Positions 55,026-62,103 of a DNA stretch of 64,000 bases are shown one piece after another; within the stretch, counting starts at the first letter, position 1, and each line of letters begins with the position of its first letter. The notes under the pieces were generated by a model. The model did no database searches. It saw nothing but the letters and a program-made list of their open reading frames with translations, and was not told the DNA's origin. The position numbers and the translations under genes were made by a program. Origin of the DNA: Granulicella aggregans (GTDB lineage: Bacteria > Acidobacteriota > Terriglobia > Terriglobales > Acidobacteriaceae); the NCBI RefSeq assembly GCF_025685565.1, contig NZ_JAGSYE010000001.1, positions 806,001-870,000 on the forward strand, in the 5' to 3' direction.

Positions 55026-56090
55026 ATGCGACTCGATCAACGGTTGGCCTTGGTTTCTCTTCTCTTATGCGGTGCAGCAAGTTCTGCGCAACAGGCTGTG
55101 CCTCTACGGGCGGAATCCGCGGATACCATCTCGCTCGATGTCGTGGTGACACCGAAGTCTGGTGTGCCTGTCCCAGGCCTTCAGCAACAGGACTTCGTGG
55201 TTCTGGATAACAAGATCTCGCGGCCTGTCACATCCTTCACCGCACTAGCCGGGCCACAGGCACCGATTGAGGTGATCCTGGTCGTCGACGCGGTGAACGC
55301 ACGCTATGACACGGTGGCTTACGAGAGAGAGCGGATCGACAAGTTCCTGCTCGCGGATGGCGGAGAACTCACGCATCCGATGACCCTGGCGGTGCTTACC
55401 GATAAGGGAACAGAGATTCAGCAGGGGAGCTCGCGGGACGGTAAAGCGCTGAAGGAGGCGCTCGACCATGATGCGATTGGTCTTCGCACGATCGGGCGCA
55501 GCACAGGATTTTACGGAGCGGAGGACAGGCTCGATCTCTCTCTGAAGGCGTTGGATGGCCTGATCGCACGCGAGGAGACAAGGCCGGGGCGGAAGATCAT
55601 CCTGTGGGTCTCGCCGGGATGGCCGCTTTTATCGGGACCGGGAGTTCAGTTGGATAACAAACAGCAGCAGCGGCTCTTTGGGCAGGTCGTTGCGCTCTCG
55701 ACTCGCCTGCGACAGGCGCGTATTACGCTTTACAACATCAATCCGGTCGGGACTGGCGAAAGCCTTGTGCGCGCCGACTATTACAAGACCTTCCTGAACG
55801 GGGTATCGAAGCCCAGTCAGGCCAATCTCGGAGACCTGGGATTGCAGGTGCTGGCGACCCAGACGGGAGGCCTTGCCTTGACCTCGGACAACGACATCAC
55901 CGCCATGCTTCAGCAGGCCACACGCGACACGAATGCCTACTACCAGATCTCGTTTGCGGCAGCTCCGGGGGAGCATCCCGACGAATATCACCGGTTGGAT
56001 GTGCGGGTCGACAAGCCCGGCCTGATCGCGCGGACGCGAACTGGCTACTATGCCGAGCCGTCAGCCGAAGCCCAGGTGTTTGACAAATAG
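55026..56090 (+). CDS. VWFA-related acidobacterial domain protein, exported
   Basis: A 354-residue protein with a signal peptide (RLALVSLLLCGAASSAQ). It has the features of the acidobacterial VWFA-related family: an N-terminal beta segment ISLDVVVTPKSGVPVPGLQQ with QDFVVLDN, a VWA core VILVVDAVNARYD, GRKIILWVSPGWPLL, RQARITLYNINPVGT, and a C-terminal YYQISFAAAPGEHPDEYHRL. The metal-site motif DxSxS is DAVNA, so metal binding is doubtful. GTG 55023 is the alternative start. The gene lies between the receptor and the cys operon and has a paralogue at 60849. Function is unknown. Confidence 0.87.
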   Translation: MRLDQRLALVSLLLCGAASSAQQAVPLRAESADTISLDVVVTPKSGVPVPGLQQQDFVVLDNKISRPVTSFTALAGPQAPIEVILVVDAVNARYDTVAYERERIDKFLLADGGELTHPMTLAVLTDKGTEIQQGSSRDGKALKEALDHDAIGLRTIGRSTGFYGAEDRLDLSLKALDGLIAREETRPGRKIILWVSPGWPLLSGPGVQLDNKQQQRLFGQVVALSTRLRQARITLYNINPVGTGESLVRADYYKTFLNGVSKPSQANLGDLGLQVLATQTGGLALTSDNDITAMLQQATRDTNAYYQISFAAAPGEHPDEYHRLDVRVDKPGLIARTRTGYYAEPSAEAQVFDK

Positions 56091-56113
56091 GCTGCATTCC
56101 CACAGGCTAGATA
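56080..56113 (+). promoter_or_regulatory. Possible promoter of the cys leader
   Basis: TTGACA (56080-56085) overlaps the end of the VWFA gene. The distance from it to the leader ATG is 37 nt, almost the same as for the receptor leader (38 nt). The -10 is weak (CAGGCT at 17-nt spacing, or TAGATA at 56108-56113 with too long a spacer). Confidence 0.3.
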
Positions 56114-56116
56114 CAG

Positions 56117-56206
56117 ATGATTTCAACCTCCACCACCGCTTGTCGCATGTGCCGCAGCTTCTGTTGCTGTATGGCCTACGCGCGTGGGTGTGAGTGTTGT
56201 CGATAG
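56117..56206 (+). CDS. Cys-rich leader peptide upstream of cysD
   Basis: A 29-residue ORF, ATG 56117 to TAG 56204-56206. Eight residues are cysteine: C9, C12, C16, C17, C18, C25, C27 and C28, including the run FCCC (TGT TGC TGT at 56162-56170) and CECC near the end. Such density in a tiny ORF directly before sulfate-assimilation genes is the hallmark of a leader peptide for cysteine-dependent attenuation: scarce Cys-tRNA stalls the ribosome on the Cys codons. The segment CRSFCC recalls CRFCC in the receptor leader. No clear ribosome site is visible. The DNA of the end of this ORF doubles as the antiterminator arm. Confidence 0.85.
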   Translation: MISTSTTACRMCRSFCCCMAYARGCECCR

Positions 56207-56249
56207 TCTTCCTCCTTATCGCAACAACCTCGATGTATCGCACCCACGC
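56182..56249 (+). promoter_or_regulatory. Predicted antiterminator pairing of the cys leader
   Basis: GCGTGGGTGTGA (56182-56193, inside the leader ORF) can pair with TCGCACCCACGC (56238-56249), 12 bp with one G-U pair. This takes up the 5' arm of the terminator below, so the two structures exclude each other. A ribosome held at Cys16-18 leaves 56182-56193 free; one that reaches the stop codon covers most of it. Confidence 0.7.
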
Positions 56250-56268
56250 ACACCCAGCGTGGGTTTTT
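56242..56268 (+). terminator. Cys-operon attenuator terminator
   Basis: ACCCACGC-ACACCCA-GCGTGGGT followed by TTTT (56264-56268): an 8-bp GC-rich stem with a T-tract, a textbook intrinsic terminator, placed 36 nt after the leader stop and 38 nt before cysD. A terminator in this place only makes sense as an attenuator. Confidence 0.88.
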
Positions 56269-56305
56269 CGTCTTGCCTTCTAAAAAATCTGAATCAGGTG
56301 TGAGT

Positions 56306-57259
56306 ATGTCGGTTTCTACGTTTGAAGAACGAGCGGCTGAAGACGCGGTGAATACCGGCGCCCCGCGTTTAAGCCATCTCCAGCTTCTCGAGGCGGAGAG
56401 CATCCAGATCTTCCGCGAGGTGGCCGCCGAGTTTCAGAAGCCCGTAATGCTCTACTCCATCGGCAAGGACTCCTCCGTCATGCTGCGGCTGGCGCAGAAG
56501 GCCTTCTTCCCCGGTCCGATTCCGTTCCCTCTGCTGCACGTCGATACCGGCTACAAGTTCCACGAGATGATCGAGTTTCGCGACAACCTGACGCGCGAGC
56601 TTGGCCTCGACCTGAAGGTCTGGCGCAACGAGCAGGCCATTCTCGACGGCGCAAACCCGGTAGCCCTGGGAACCCAGCGGTGCTGCGGTCTGCTGAAGAC
56701 CACGGCGCTTCTCGACGGCCTTCGTAACTACGGCTACGACGCAGCATTTGGCGGCGCTCGCCGCGACGAAGAGAAGTCCCGCGCCAAGGAACGCATCTTC
56801 TCCTTCCGCGATAAAGTCGGCCAGTGGGACCCCAAGAATCAGCGTCCCGAGGTCTGGAATCTTTACAACGCAAGGATCTCGCCCGGCGAGAGCATCCGGG
56901 TCTTTCCGCTCTCGAACTGGACGGAGCTCGACATTTGGCACTACATCCTGCTCGAAAACATCCCGATTGTGCCTCTTTACTTCGCAAAAGAACGCGAGAT
57001 GATCGTGCGCGGCGACTCCCTGATCCCTGTCGAGCAGAGCTTCGTAAAGGCCCTGCCCGGCGAGGTCCAGTGGGTCAAGTCGCGCCTTCGTTCGCTCGGC
57101 TGCAGCCCTTGCACCGGAGCGATCCGTTCCGACGCGGACACGATCCCGAAGATCATTGCGGAGCTCGTGGGCTTCCGCTCCTCGGAGCGTGCGAATCGCG
57201 TCATCGACCACGACACCGATGGATCCATGGAGATTAAGAAGCGGGAGGGCTACTTCTAA
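56306..57259 (+). CDS. cysD: Sulfate adenylyltransferase subunit 2
   Basis: A 317-residue PP-loop ATP-pyrophosphatase. The PP-loop is [19 protein letters not shown] near residue 52, and [39 protein letters not shown] and [10 protein letters not shown] (C-terminus) are CysD signatures. With CysN it forms APS from ATP and sulfate. ATG 56306 is the start, with AGGTG upstream; the frame's earlier TTG at 56273 lies in the tail of the leader terminator. It is the first structural gene after the attenuator. Confidence 0.96.
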   Translation: MSVSTFEERAAEDAVNTGAPRLSHLQLLEAESIQIFREVAAEFQKPVMLYSIGKDSSVMLRLAQKAFFPGPIPFPLLHVDTGYKFHEMIEFRDNLTRELGLDLKVWRNEQAILDGANPVALGTQRCCGLLKTTALLDGLRNYGYDAAFGGARRDEEKSRAKERIFSFRDKVGQWDPKNQRPEVWNLYNARISPGESIRVFPLSNWTELDIWHYILLENIPIVPLYFAKEREMIVRGDSLIPVEQSFVKALPGEVQWVKSRLRSLGCSPCTGAIRSDADTIPKIIAELVGFRSSERANRVIDHDTDGSMEIKKREGYF

Positions 57260-57336
57260 TGCCAACCCTCACCACAAGAACCTGGGGGCCGCACATCTCG
57301 CTTCTCAGATGCTGGACCGCACAACCTCAAAAGTCG

Positions 57337-57377
57337 GGGTGCCCCATCCATGACGGCTTCATCGTCATGGGTGGGAC
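57337..57377. repeat. Family A repeat inside the cysD-cysN gap
   Basis: GGGGTGCCCCATCCATGACG, loop, CGTCATGGGTGGGACGTA. The stem changed (GATGAC instead of ATCGCG) but is still paired. It lies in the 151-bp gap between two operon genes. Confidence 0.75.
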
Positions 57378-57410
57378 GTACACCGCGACCCCGTCCCACC
57401 GGAGTCCCCA

Positions 57411-59081
57411 ATGCCATCCCTAGAAGGAGTCCTGGAAGACGTGACGGAAGACCTAAGCCCCGACTTCGCCATCGAAGAGTTCCTCCACGCCGAGCAGGCG
57501 AAGGACCTCCTTCGCTTCAGCACCGCAGGGAGCGTGGATGACGGCAAGTCGACCCTCATCGGCCGACTGCTCTACGACTCGCGCAACGTCTACGAGGACC
57601 AGGTCCGTGCTGTCACCGGGGTTGCCACTTCCAGCACCGGATCGACAAACAGCGGCATCGACTTCGCCCTGCTCACCGACGGTCTGCGCGCGGAGCGCGA
57701 GCAGGGCATCACCATCGACGTCGCCTATCGCTACTTCTCGACCCAGCGGCGCAAGTTCATCATCGCGGACACGCCGGGGCATGAGCAGTACACCCGCAAT
57801 ATGGCCACGGGAGCTTCAACCGCGGACCTCGCGATCATCCTGATCGACGCCCGCAAGGGGATCCTTACCCAGTCGCGCCGTCACGCCTTTATCTCCTCGC
57901 TGCTAGGCATTCGACACATCGTCGCGGCGGTGAACAAGATGGACCTCGTCGACTACTCGGAGCAGGTCTATCGCGACATCGAAAAGGATCTGCGCGAGCT
58001 GGTAGGACGCTCGTTCGCCGCAGCGAATAACGAAGCCGATCTCTCAGCTTCGAGCCACGGAGCACCCGGCCTCTTGACGGTAATCCCGGTCAGCGCGCTC
58101 GTAGGCGATAACGTCGTCGATCGCAGCGTAAACATGCCCTGGTACGACGGGCCTACGCTGCTCGAACACCTCGAAGAGGTCCCCGTCGGCGCGAACCAAT
58201 CAACGGTCGGCTTCCGCCTGCCTGTGCAACGCGTCATCCGCCCCGACCAGAACTATCGCGGCTTCGCGGGACAGATCGCCGCCGGCGTGATTCGCAAAGG
58301 CGACGAGATTGTGGCGCTGCCTTCAGGCCGTCGCAGCCGCGTCGCCTCCATCACTACCTTCGATGGCGATCTCGACGAAGCCCGCGCTCCTCTGTCCATC
58401 GCCCTCACGCTCGAAGACGAGCTCGACATCAGCCGTGGCGACCTCATCGTCACTCCAGACGCGCAGCCGCAACACGCGACGGCGATTGAAGCCGCTGTCG
58501 TCTGGTTCGACGGAGCGCGGCTCGAGACGCATAAGCCGTACCTGCTGAAACACGGGCCGCAGACCGTCAGTGCGCAAGTCACGCAGGTGCTCTATCGCAA
58601 CAACATCGAGACCCTCGAGCATGAGGCCGTGCCCTCGCTCGGCATGAACGATGTGGGCGTAGTGGAGGTGCATGTCACGCGCCCGCTCTTCTTCGACGCG
58701 TACACGGAAAACCGAGCGACGGGAAACTTCATCCTCGTCGACCCCGCTACGAATGCGACCGTGGCCGCCGGCATGATCCGGCGCGGCGTCACCGGCGACC
58801 ACTGGCGCGCGAAGCATAAGCCAGCGCTGGTCTTCGTACCGGAGGAGCGCGCGGACGCTATGGAGCTTGCGCTGCTGGCCGAGGATGTGCCGGTGGTGCG
58901 GACGAAGGTAAAGACCCCACGCGTTTTGCAGGCTCTTCTGGCGGCTGGCGTGGTGGTCTTGATCGAAGGACTGGCGGTGGTGGAGGACAGTGCGATCGAT
59001 GCGCTGGAGATGACGGAAGGGGAGCTGCTGGAGCGGTTAAATCTCTCTCCGTTCAGTGCGCCGAAGGAAGGAGACGAATGA
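57411..59081 (+). CDS. cysN: Sulfate adenylyltransferase subunit 1 (GTPase)
   Basis: A 556-residue elongation-factor-like GTPase that drives APS synthesis. GTP motifs: G1 GSVDDGKST near residue 42, DTPGHEQYTRNM, and NKMD near residue 172. Domains 2 and 3 follow, ending ATNATVAAGMIRRGV. About 95 extra residues come after that: a hydrophobic, Val/Leu-rich stretch (VVRTKVKTPRVLQALLAAGV) without the GLSGSGKST loop of APS kinase, so this is not a working CysNC fusion. Start ATG 57411 with GGAG 6 nt upstream. It overlaps cysH by 4 bp. Confidence 0.95.
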   Translation: MPSLEGVLEDVTEDLSPDFAIEEFLHAEQAKDLLRFSTAGSVDDGKSTLIGRLLYDSRNVYEDQVRAVTGVATSSTGSTNSGIDFALLTDGLRAEREQGITIDVAYRYFSTQRRKFIIADTPGHEQYTRNMATGASTADLAIILIDARKGILTQSRRHAFISSLLGIRHIVAAVNKMDLVDYSEQVYRDIEKDLRELVGRSFAAANNEADLSASSHGAPGLLTVIPVSALVGDNVVDRSVNMPWYDGPTLLEHLEEVPVGANQSTVGFRLPVQRVIRPDQNYRGFAGQIAAGVIRKGDEIVALPSGRRSRVASITTFDGDLDEARAPLSIALTLEDELDISRGDLIVTPDAQPQHATAIEAAVVWFDGARLETHKPYLLKHGPQTVSAQVTQVLYRNNIETLEHEAVPSLGMNDVGVVEVHVTRPLFFDAYTENRATGNFILVDPATNATVAAGMIRRGVTGDHWRAKHKPALVFVPEERADAMELALLAEDVPVVRTKVKTPRVLQALLAAGVVVLIEGLAVVEDSAIDALEMTEGELLERLNLSPFSAPKEGDE

Positions 59082-59788
59082 GCGAAGTTCTTGAAGCGTC
59101 TACAGCACCACGCGTGATCGGCACAGAAGAGAAGATCTTCAACGCGGAGCGCCTGGTGCACGACGAGCTTGTGAATCTGCCGCAGGATGCCTGCGTGACC
59201 AACAGCTTCCAGGCCGAGGACATGATTGTGCTGCACATGGTGCGGCGTCTCCTGCCCAATGTGCCCGTAGTGTTTCTCGATACCGGCTACCACTTCGCAG
59301 AGGTCTATGAGTACCGCGACCGCATGGCTGCCGAGTGGGGGCTGAACCTCATCAACCTCATGCCCGAGCTGACCGTCGCCGAACAGGAGTCGCAGTTCGG
59401 AATCCTGAACCAGACCGAGCCCAGCAAGTGCTGCGGCATGCGTAAGGTGAAGCCACTCTTCGCAGCGCTCGAAGGATATGGCCTCTGGTTCACCGGCCTT
59501 CGCCGCGAGCAGGCCAAGAGCCGCGCAGCGCTAAAGGAAGTGGAAGACTTTGCTCTCCCTTCCACAAAGACGATCCGCAAGATCAGCCCGCTCACGGAGT
59601 GGACGGCGAAGGATGTCTGGCACTACGCGCGAGTGCATGAGATTCCGCTCTTGAAGCTCTACGACAAGGGATATTCGAGCATCGGATGCGAGCCATGTAC
59701 CAGCCTGCCGACGGACCCGAACGATCCGCGGTCAGGCAGATGGGGCGGCCAGAAGCAGGAGTGCGGGATTCACATTCAGGCCGGGTGA
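59078..59788 (+). CDS. cysH: Adenylyl-sulfate (APS) reductase, thioredoxin-dependent
   Basis: A 236-residue PP-loop reductase. The motif SKCCGMRKVKPL and GCEPCT give the CC...CxxC pattern that binds a [4Fe-4S] cluster, typical of reductases that use APS directly instead of PAPS. The catalytic Cys is in QECGIHIQ at the C-terminus, and FLDTGYHFAEVYEYRDRMA is the PP-loop family region. With no APS kinase seen here, a direct APS route to sulfite fits. Its ATG overlaps the cysN stop (ATGA), so translation is coupled. Confidence 0.95.
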   Translation: MSEVLEASTAPRVIGTEEKIFNAERLVHDELVNLPQDACVTNSFQAEDMIVLHMVRRLLPNVPVVFLDTGYHFAEVYEYRDRMAAEWGLNLINLMPELTVAEQESQFGILNQTEPSKCCGMRKVKPLFAALEGYGLWFTGLRREQAKSRAALKEVEDFALPSTKTIRKISPLTEWTAKDVWHYARVHEIPLLKLYDKGYSSIGCEPCTSLPTDPNDPRSGRWGGQKQECGIHIQAG

Positions 59789-59815
59789 AGAATTCAGTCC
59801 GGTTGAAGAAACTCC

Positions 59816-59860
59816 GGGTGCCCCATCCATCGCGTTCTTGCCTTTTGCGATGGGTGGGAA
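59816..59860. repeat. Dispersed hairpin repeat, family A
   Basis: GGGTGCCCCATCCATCGCG, loop, TTGCGATGGGTGGGAAC, 27 bp after the cysH stop. Confidence 0.8.
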
Positions 59861-59911
59861 CGTAAAACCTTCCCCACCGCTTGTGTATTTGCTTGTTCCA
59901 CTTGGTTTGTC

Positions 59912-59935
59912 ATTCCCGAAGGGAATCTGCTTTTT
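59912..59935 (+). terminator. Possible terminator after cysH
   Basis: ATTCCC-GAA-GGGAAT followed by CTGCTTTTT. A six-bp stem with a T-tract, 120 bp after the cysH stop and 75 bp before the permease gene; it would separate the two units. The stem is short. Confidence 0.5.
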
Positions 59936-60009
59936 GGCCCTTCAGCTTAGAGCGTGGAGCTCCTGTGTCTTTTTGAGCGGGTTGCAATTTGTAACTGAAA
60001 GAGTGGCGT

Positions 60010-60783
60010 ATGGATTACCTGATCGGTTTCGGTATCGCGGTAGTAATTGCTTTGAGCGGGGTAGGCGCGGGCGTCATCACCGCTCCGATGCTCATCCTGT
60101 TTCTGCATGTGCCCGTGGAGATCGCAGTGAGCACCGCACTGGCTTACTCGGCGATCGTGAAACTCATCGTCGTGCCGGTACAGGTGGCTCGGCGACAGGT
60201 CAACTACCGCGTGCTCGGCGTGATGCTGCTGGGCGGTCTGCCCGGAGTGATCCTCGGGTCGATCTTCTTCAAGCATGTGGCGCAGCATGGCCCGAAGGCA
60301 GCGCTGTACTTCGCGCTCGGCCTGATCATCATGTTCACCTCGGGATGGCATCTCTTCCGGCACTTCAAGCCGGCGGCGATTACCCGGCCCGCGGAGCCAG
60401 GAAGCGTTGAGGAGCCCGTAAGAAAGAAGACCATCGCAGCCATCATGTTCCCCATAGGCGCGGAGGTTGGCTTCTCGTCCTCAGGCGCGGGAGCGCTGGG
60501 AACGGTAGCGCTGCTTAGCCTCACCTCGCTCACCGCGGCCCAGGTAGTCGGAACCGATCTAGCCTTCGGGCTGTGCATCGCTCTGGTCGGAACCGGCGTG
60601 CATCTCTTCGGTGGCCAGTATGCCGGAGCGTTGCTCCTCAAGATGGCGATTGGCGGAGTGGTCGGCGGCATCGTTGGCAGCGGAGCGGCGCCGAAGATCC
60701 CGAACCGCAAGTTGCGCTTTGCTCTGTCGCTCTGGCTGATGGTGATCGGGTTCCAGTTCTGCTGGCAGGCAGCAGTGAAGTAA
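60010..60783 (+). CDS. TauE/SafE family sulfite or sulfonate permease
   Basis: A 257-residue protein with seven to eight predicted membrane helices and the TauE/SafE pattern: an N-terminal FGIAVVIALSGVGAGVITAP repeat, LGVMLLGGLPGVILGSIFFK, then a second half starting IMFPIGAEVGFSSSGAGALG and GTDLAFGLCIALVGTGVHLF. The family exports sulfite or other sulfur anions, or takes up sulfonates. Location after cysDNH suggests it removes excess sulfite produced by CysH. Start ATG 60010; it is probably its own unit or linked by read-through. Confidence 0.92.
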   Translation: MDYLIGFGIAVVIALSGVGAGVITAPMLILFLHVPVEIAVSTALAYSAIVKLIVVPVQVARRQVNYRVLGVMLLGGLPGVILGSIFFKHVAQHGPKAALYFALGLIIMFTSGWHLFRHFKPAAITRPAEPGSVEEPVRKKTIAAIMFPIGAEVGFSSSGAGALGTVALLSLTSLTAAQVVGTDLAFGLCIALVGTGVHLFGGQYAGALLLKMAIGGVVGGIVGSGAAPKIPNRKLRFALSLWLMVIGFQFCWQAAVK

Positions 60784-60848
60784 GGACCAAGAGAGTTAGG
60801 TATGATCGAAAACATTCTCAACGACCTTGCAGAGCAATGGGAGCGATC

Positions 60849-61889
60849 ATGTCTGGGTTCGTGTCACGCGTTCGGGTGGTGGCGGTGCTTCTCTATGCCG
60901 TGTCGGGATTCGGGCAGGCGGGCGTAGCCCCTTCGCCGGTACCTCCGGCACGGATGTATCTCAATGTTGAAGTCACCTTGGCGCATGGCGAGCCCGTGAC
61001 CGGCCTACAGCAGCCGGACTTTTCTCTTCTCAACAACAAGGCTCCGCAGGCGATCACGACGTTCTCCGCGATCGATGGCACCGTCGCGCCCACCGAGGTC
61101 GTACTCCTGATCGACGTGATGAACTCGCAGGAGATCACCATGTCGAGGGAGCGCCCGGAGCTGGACAAGTTTCTGCTTGCGCGTGATGGGAAGATGACCT
61201 ATCCGACCACGATGGGAGTGCTGACCGAGAAGGGCATCCACATACAGCCGGAGCCTTCGACAGACGGCAAGGGCTTGAAGGAGGCCCTGGACAGGTATCT
61301 GCCGTCCGTCCGCGCGAACCACATGCTGCCGGGCTTTCATGGTGGCGAGGAACGCGTGGAGCTGTCGCTGCGTGCCCTGAGCGGTCTGGTCGCGCAGATG
61401 CGGCAGAGGCCGGGGCGCAAGCTGCTGCTATGGGTCTCGCCCGGATGGCCGGTCTTCTCCGGCCCTGCGATGTACCTCAGCGACAGGCAGCAGCAGGAGC
61501 TCTATCACCAGATCGCGTCGATCTCGGAGATGCTTCGGCAGGCGAGGGTCACGCTCTACTGCATCGATCCGCTGGGTAGCTCGGAGAGTGTCTTTCAGTC
61601 GCAGTCCTATCAGCAGTACCTGAAGCCCGCGGCGAAGCCGAGCCAGGCCACCCCGGGAGAGCTGTCGCTGCAGGTACTCGCGACCCAGAGCGGAGGCCTC
61701 GTGCTCGGAGCCAGCGGCGATGTCGCGGGCCTGATCGAAAAGGCGGTCGACGACACCAGGAGCTTCTACGAGATCTCGTTCGAGCCGAAGCCGGCAGAAG
61801 CTCCCGATGAGTACCACCGGCTCGAGGTGAAGGTGGCGAAACCAGGAGCTGTCGCGCGAACGCGCTGGGGATACTACGCACAGCCGTAA
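60849..61889 (+). CDS. VWFA-related acidobacterial domain protein, exported (second copy)
   Basis: A 346-residue protein closely matching the protein at 55026 along the full length (e.g. GRKLLLWVSPGWPVFSGPAM, SLQVLATQSGGLVLGASGDV, YEISFEPKPAEAPDEYHRLE). It has a signal peptide (VVAVLLYAVSGFGQA). The MIDAS site reads DVMNS instead of DxSxS. ATG 60849 has GGGAG 5 nt upstream; ATG 60837 is close and in frame, and an upstream frame to 60573 overlaps the permease and is discarded. Function unknown. Confidence 0.87.
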   Translation: MSGFVSRVRVVAVLLYAVSGFGQAGVAPSPVPPARMYLNVEVTLAHGEPVTGLQQPDFSLLNNKAPQAITTFSAIDGTVAPTEVVLLIDVMNSQEITMSRERPELDKFLLARDGKMTYPTTMGVLTEKGIHIQPEPSTDGKGLKEALDRYLPSVRANHMLPGFHGGEERVELSLRALSGLVAQMRQRPGRKLLLWVSPGWPVFSGPAMYLSDRQQQELYHQIASISEMLRQARVTLYCIDPLGSSESVFQSQSYQQYLKPAAKPSQATPGELSLQVLATQSGGLVLGASGDVAGLIEKAVDDTRSFYEISFEPKPAEAPDEYHRLEVKVAKPGAVARTRWGYYAQP

Positions 61890-61950
61890 AAGGCTTGCGT
61901 GAATGGGTGGTTAACGGGACACTAAGCTTGTTCACCCACAACTTGGAAGC

Positions 61951-62067
61951 CTGTTGAAATACTCGGTTTTGCTTAAGGGCACGGCTTTAGCCGTGCGGTA
62001 AACGGTCTATTTCCAATCCGACTTTAGCCGCTGCGGTCCGGTTTTCGTTCTGTCTCTGGCTTTTCCA
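61951..62067. repeat. Family B element
   Basis: GTTGAAATACTCGGTTTTGC, hairpin GGGCACGGCTTTAGCCGTGC, then ACTTTAGCCGCTGCGGTCC and a tail GGCTTTTCCAAAA. It is diverged in the second half. The 214-bp gap up to 62104 shows nothing else. Confidence 0.75.
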
Positions 62068-62103
62068 AAAATCCTAGATACGCGCATTGCGGAGCCCATC
62101 CTT

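Noticed and set aside
56061..56403. Minus-strand short frames over the cys leader
   Set aside because: Shadows without start signals; all regulatory features read on the plus strand in the direction of cysD.
60573..60848. Upstream extension of the second VWFA gene
   Set aside because: It overlaps the permease gene in another frame, is Arg-rich and would bury the signal peptide.
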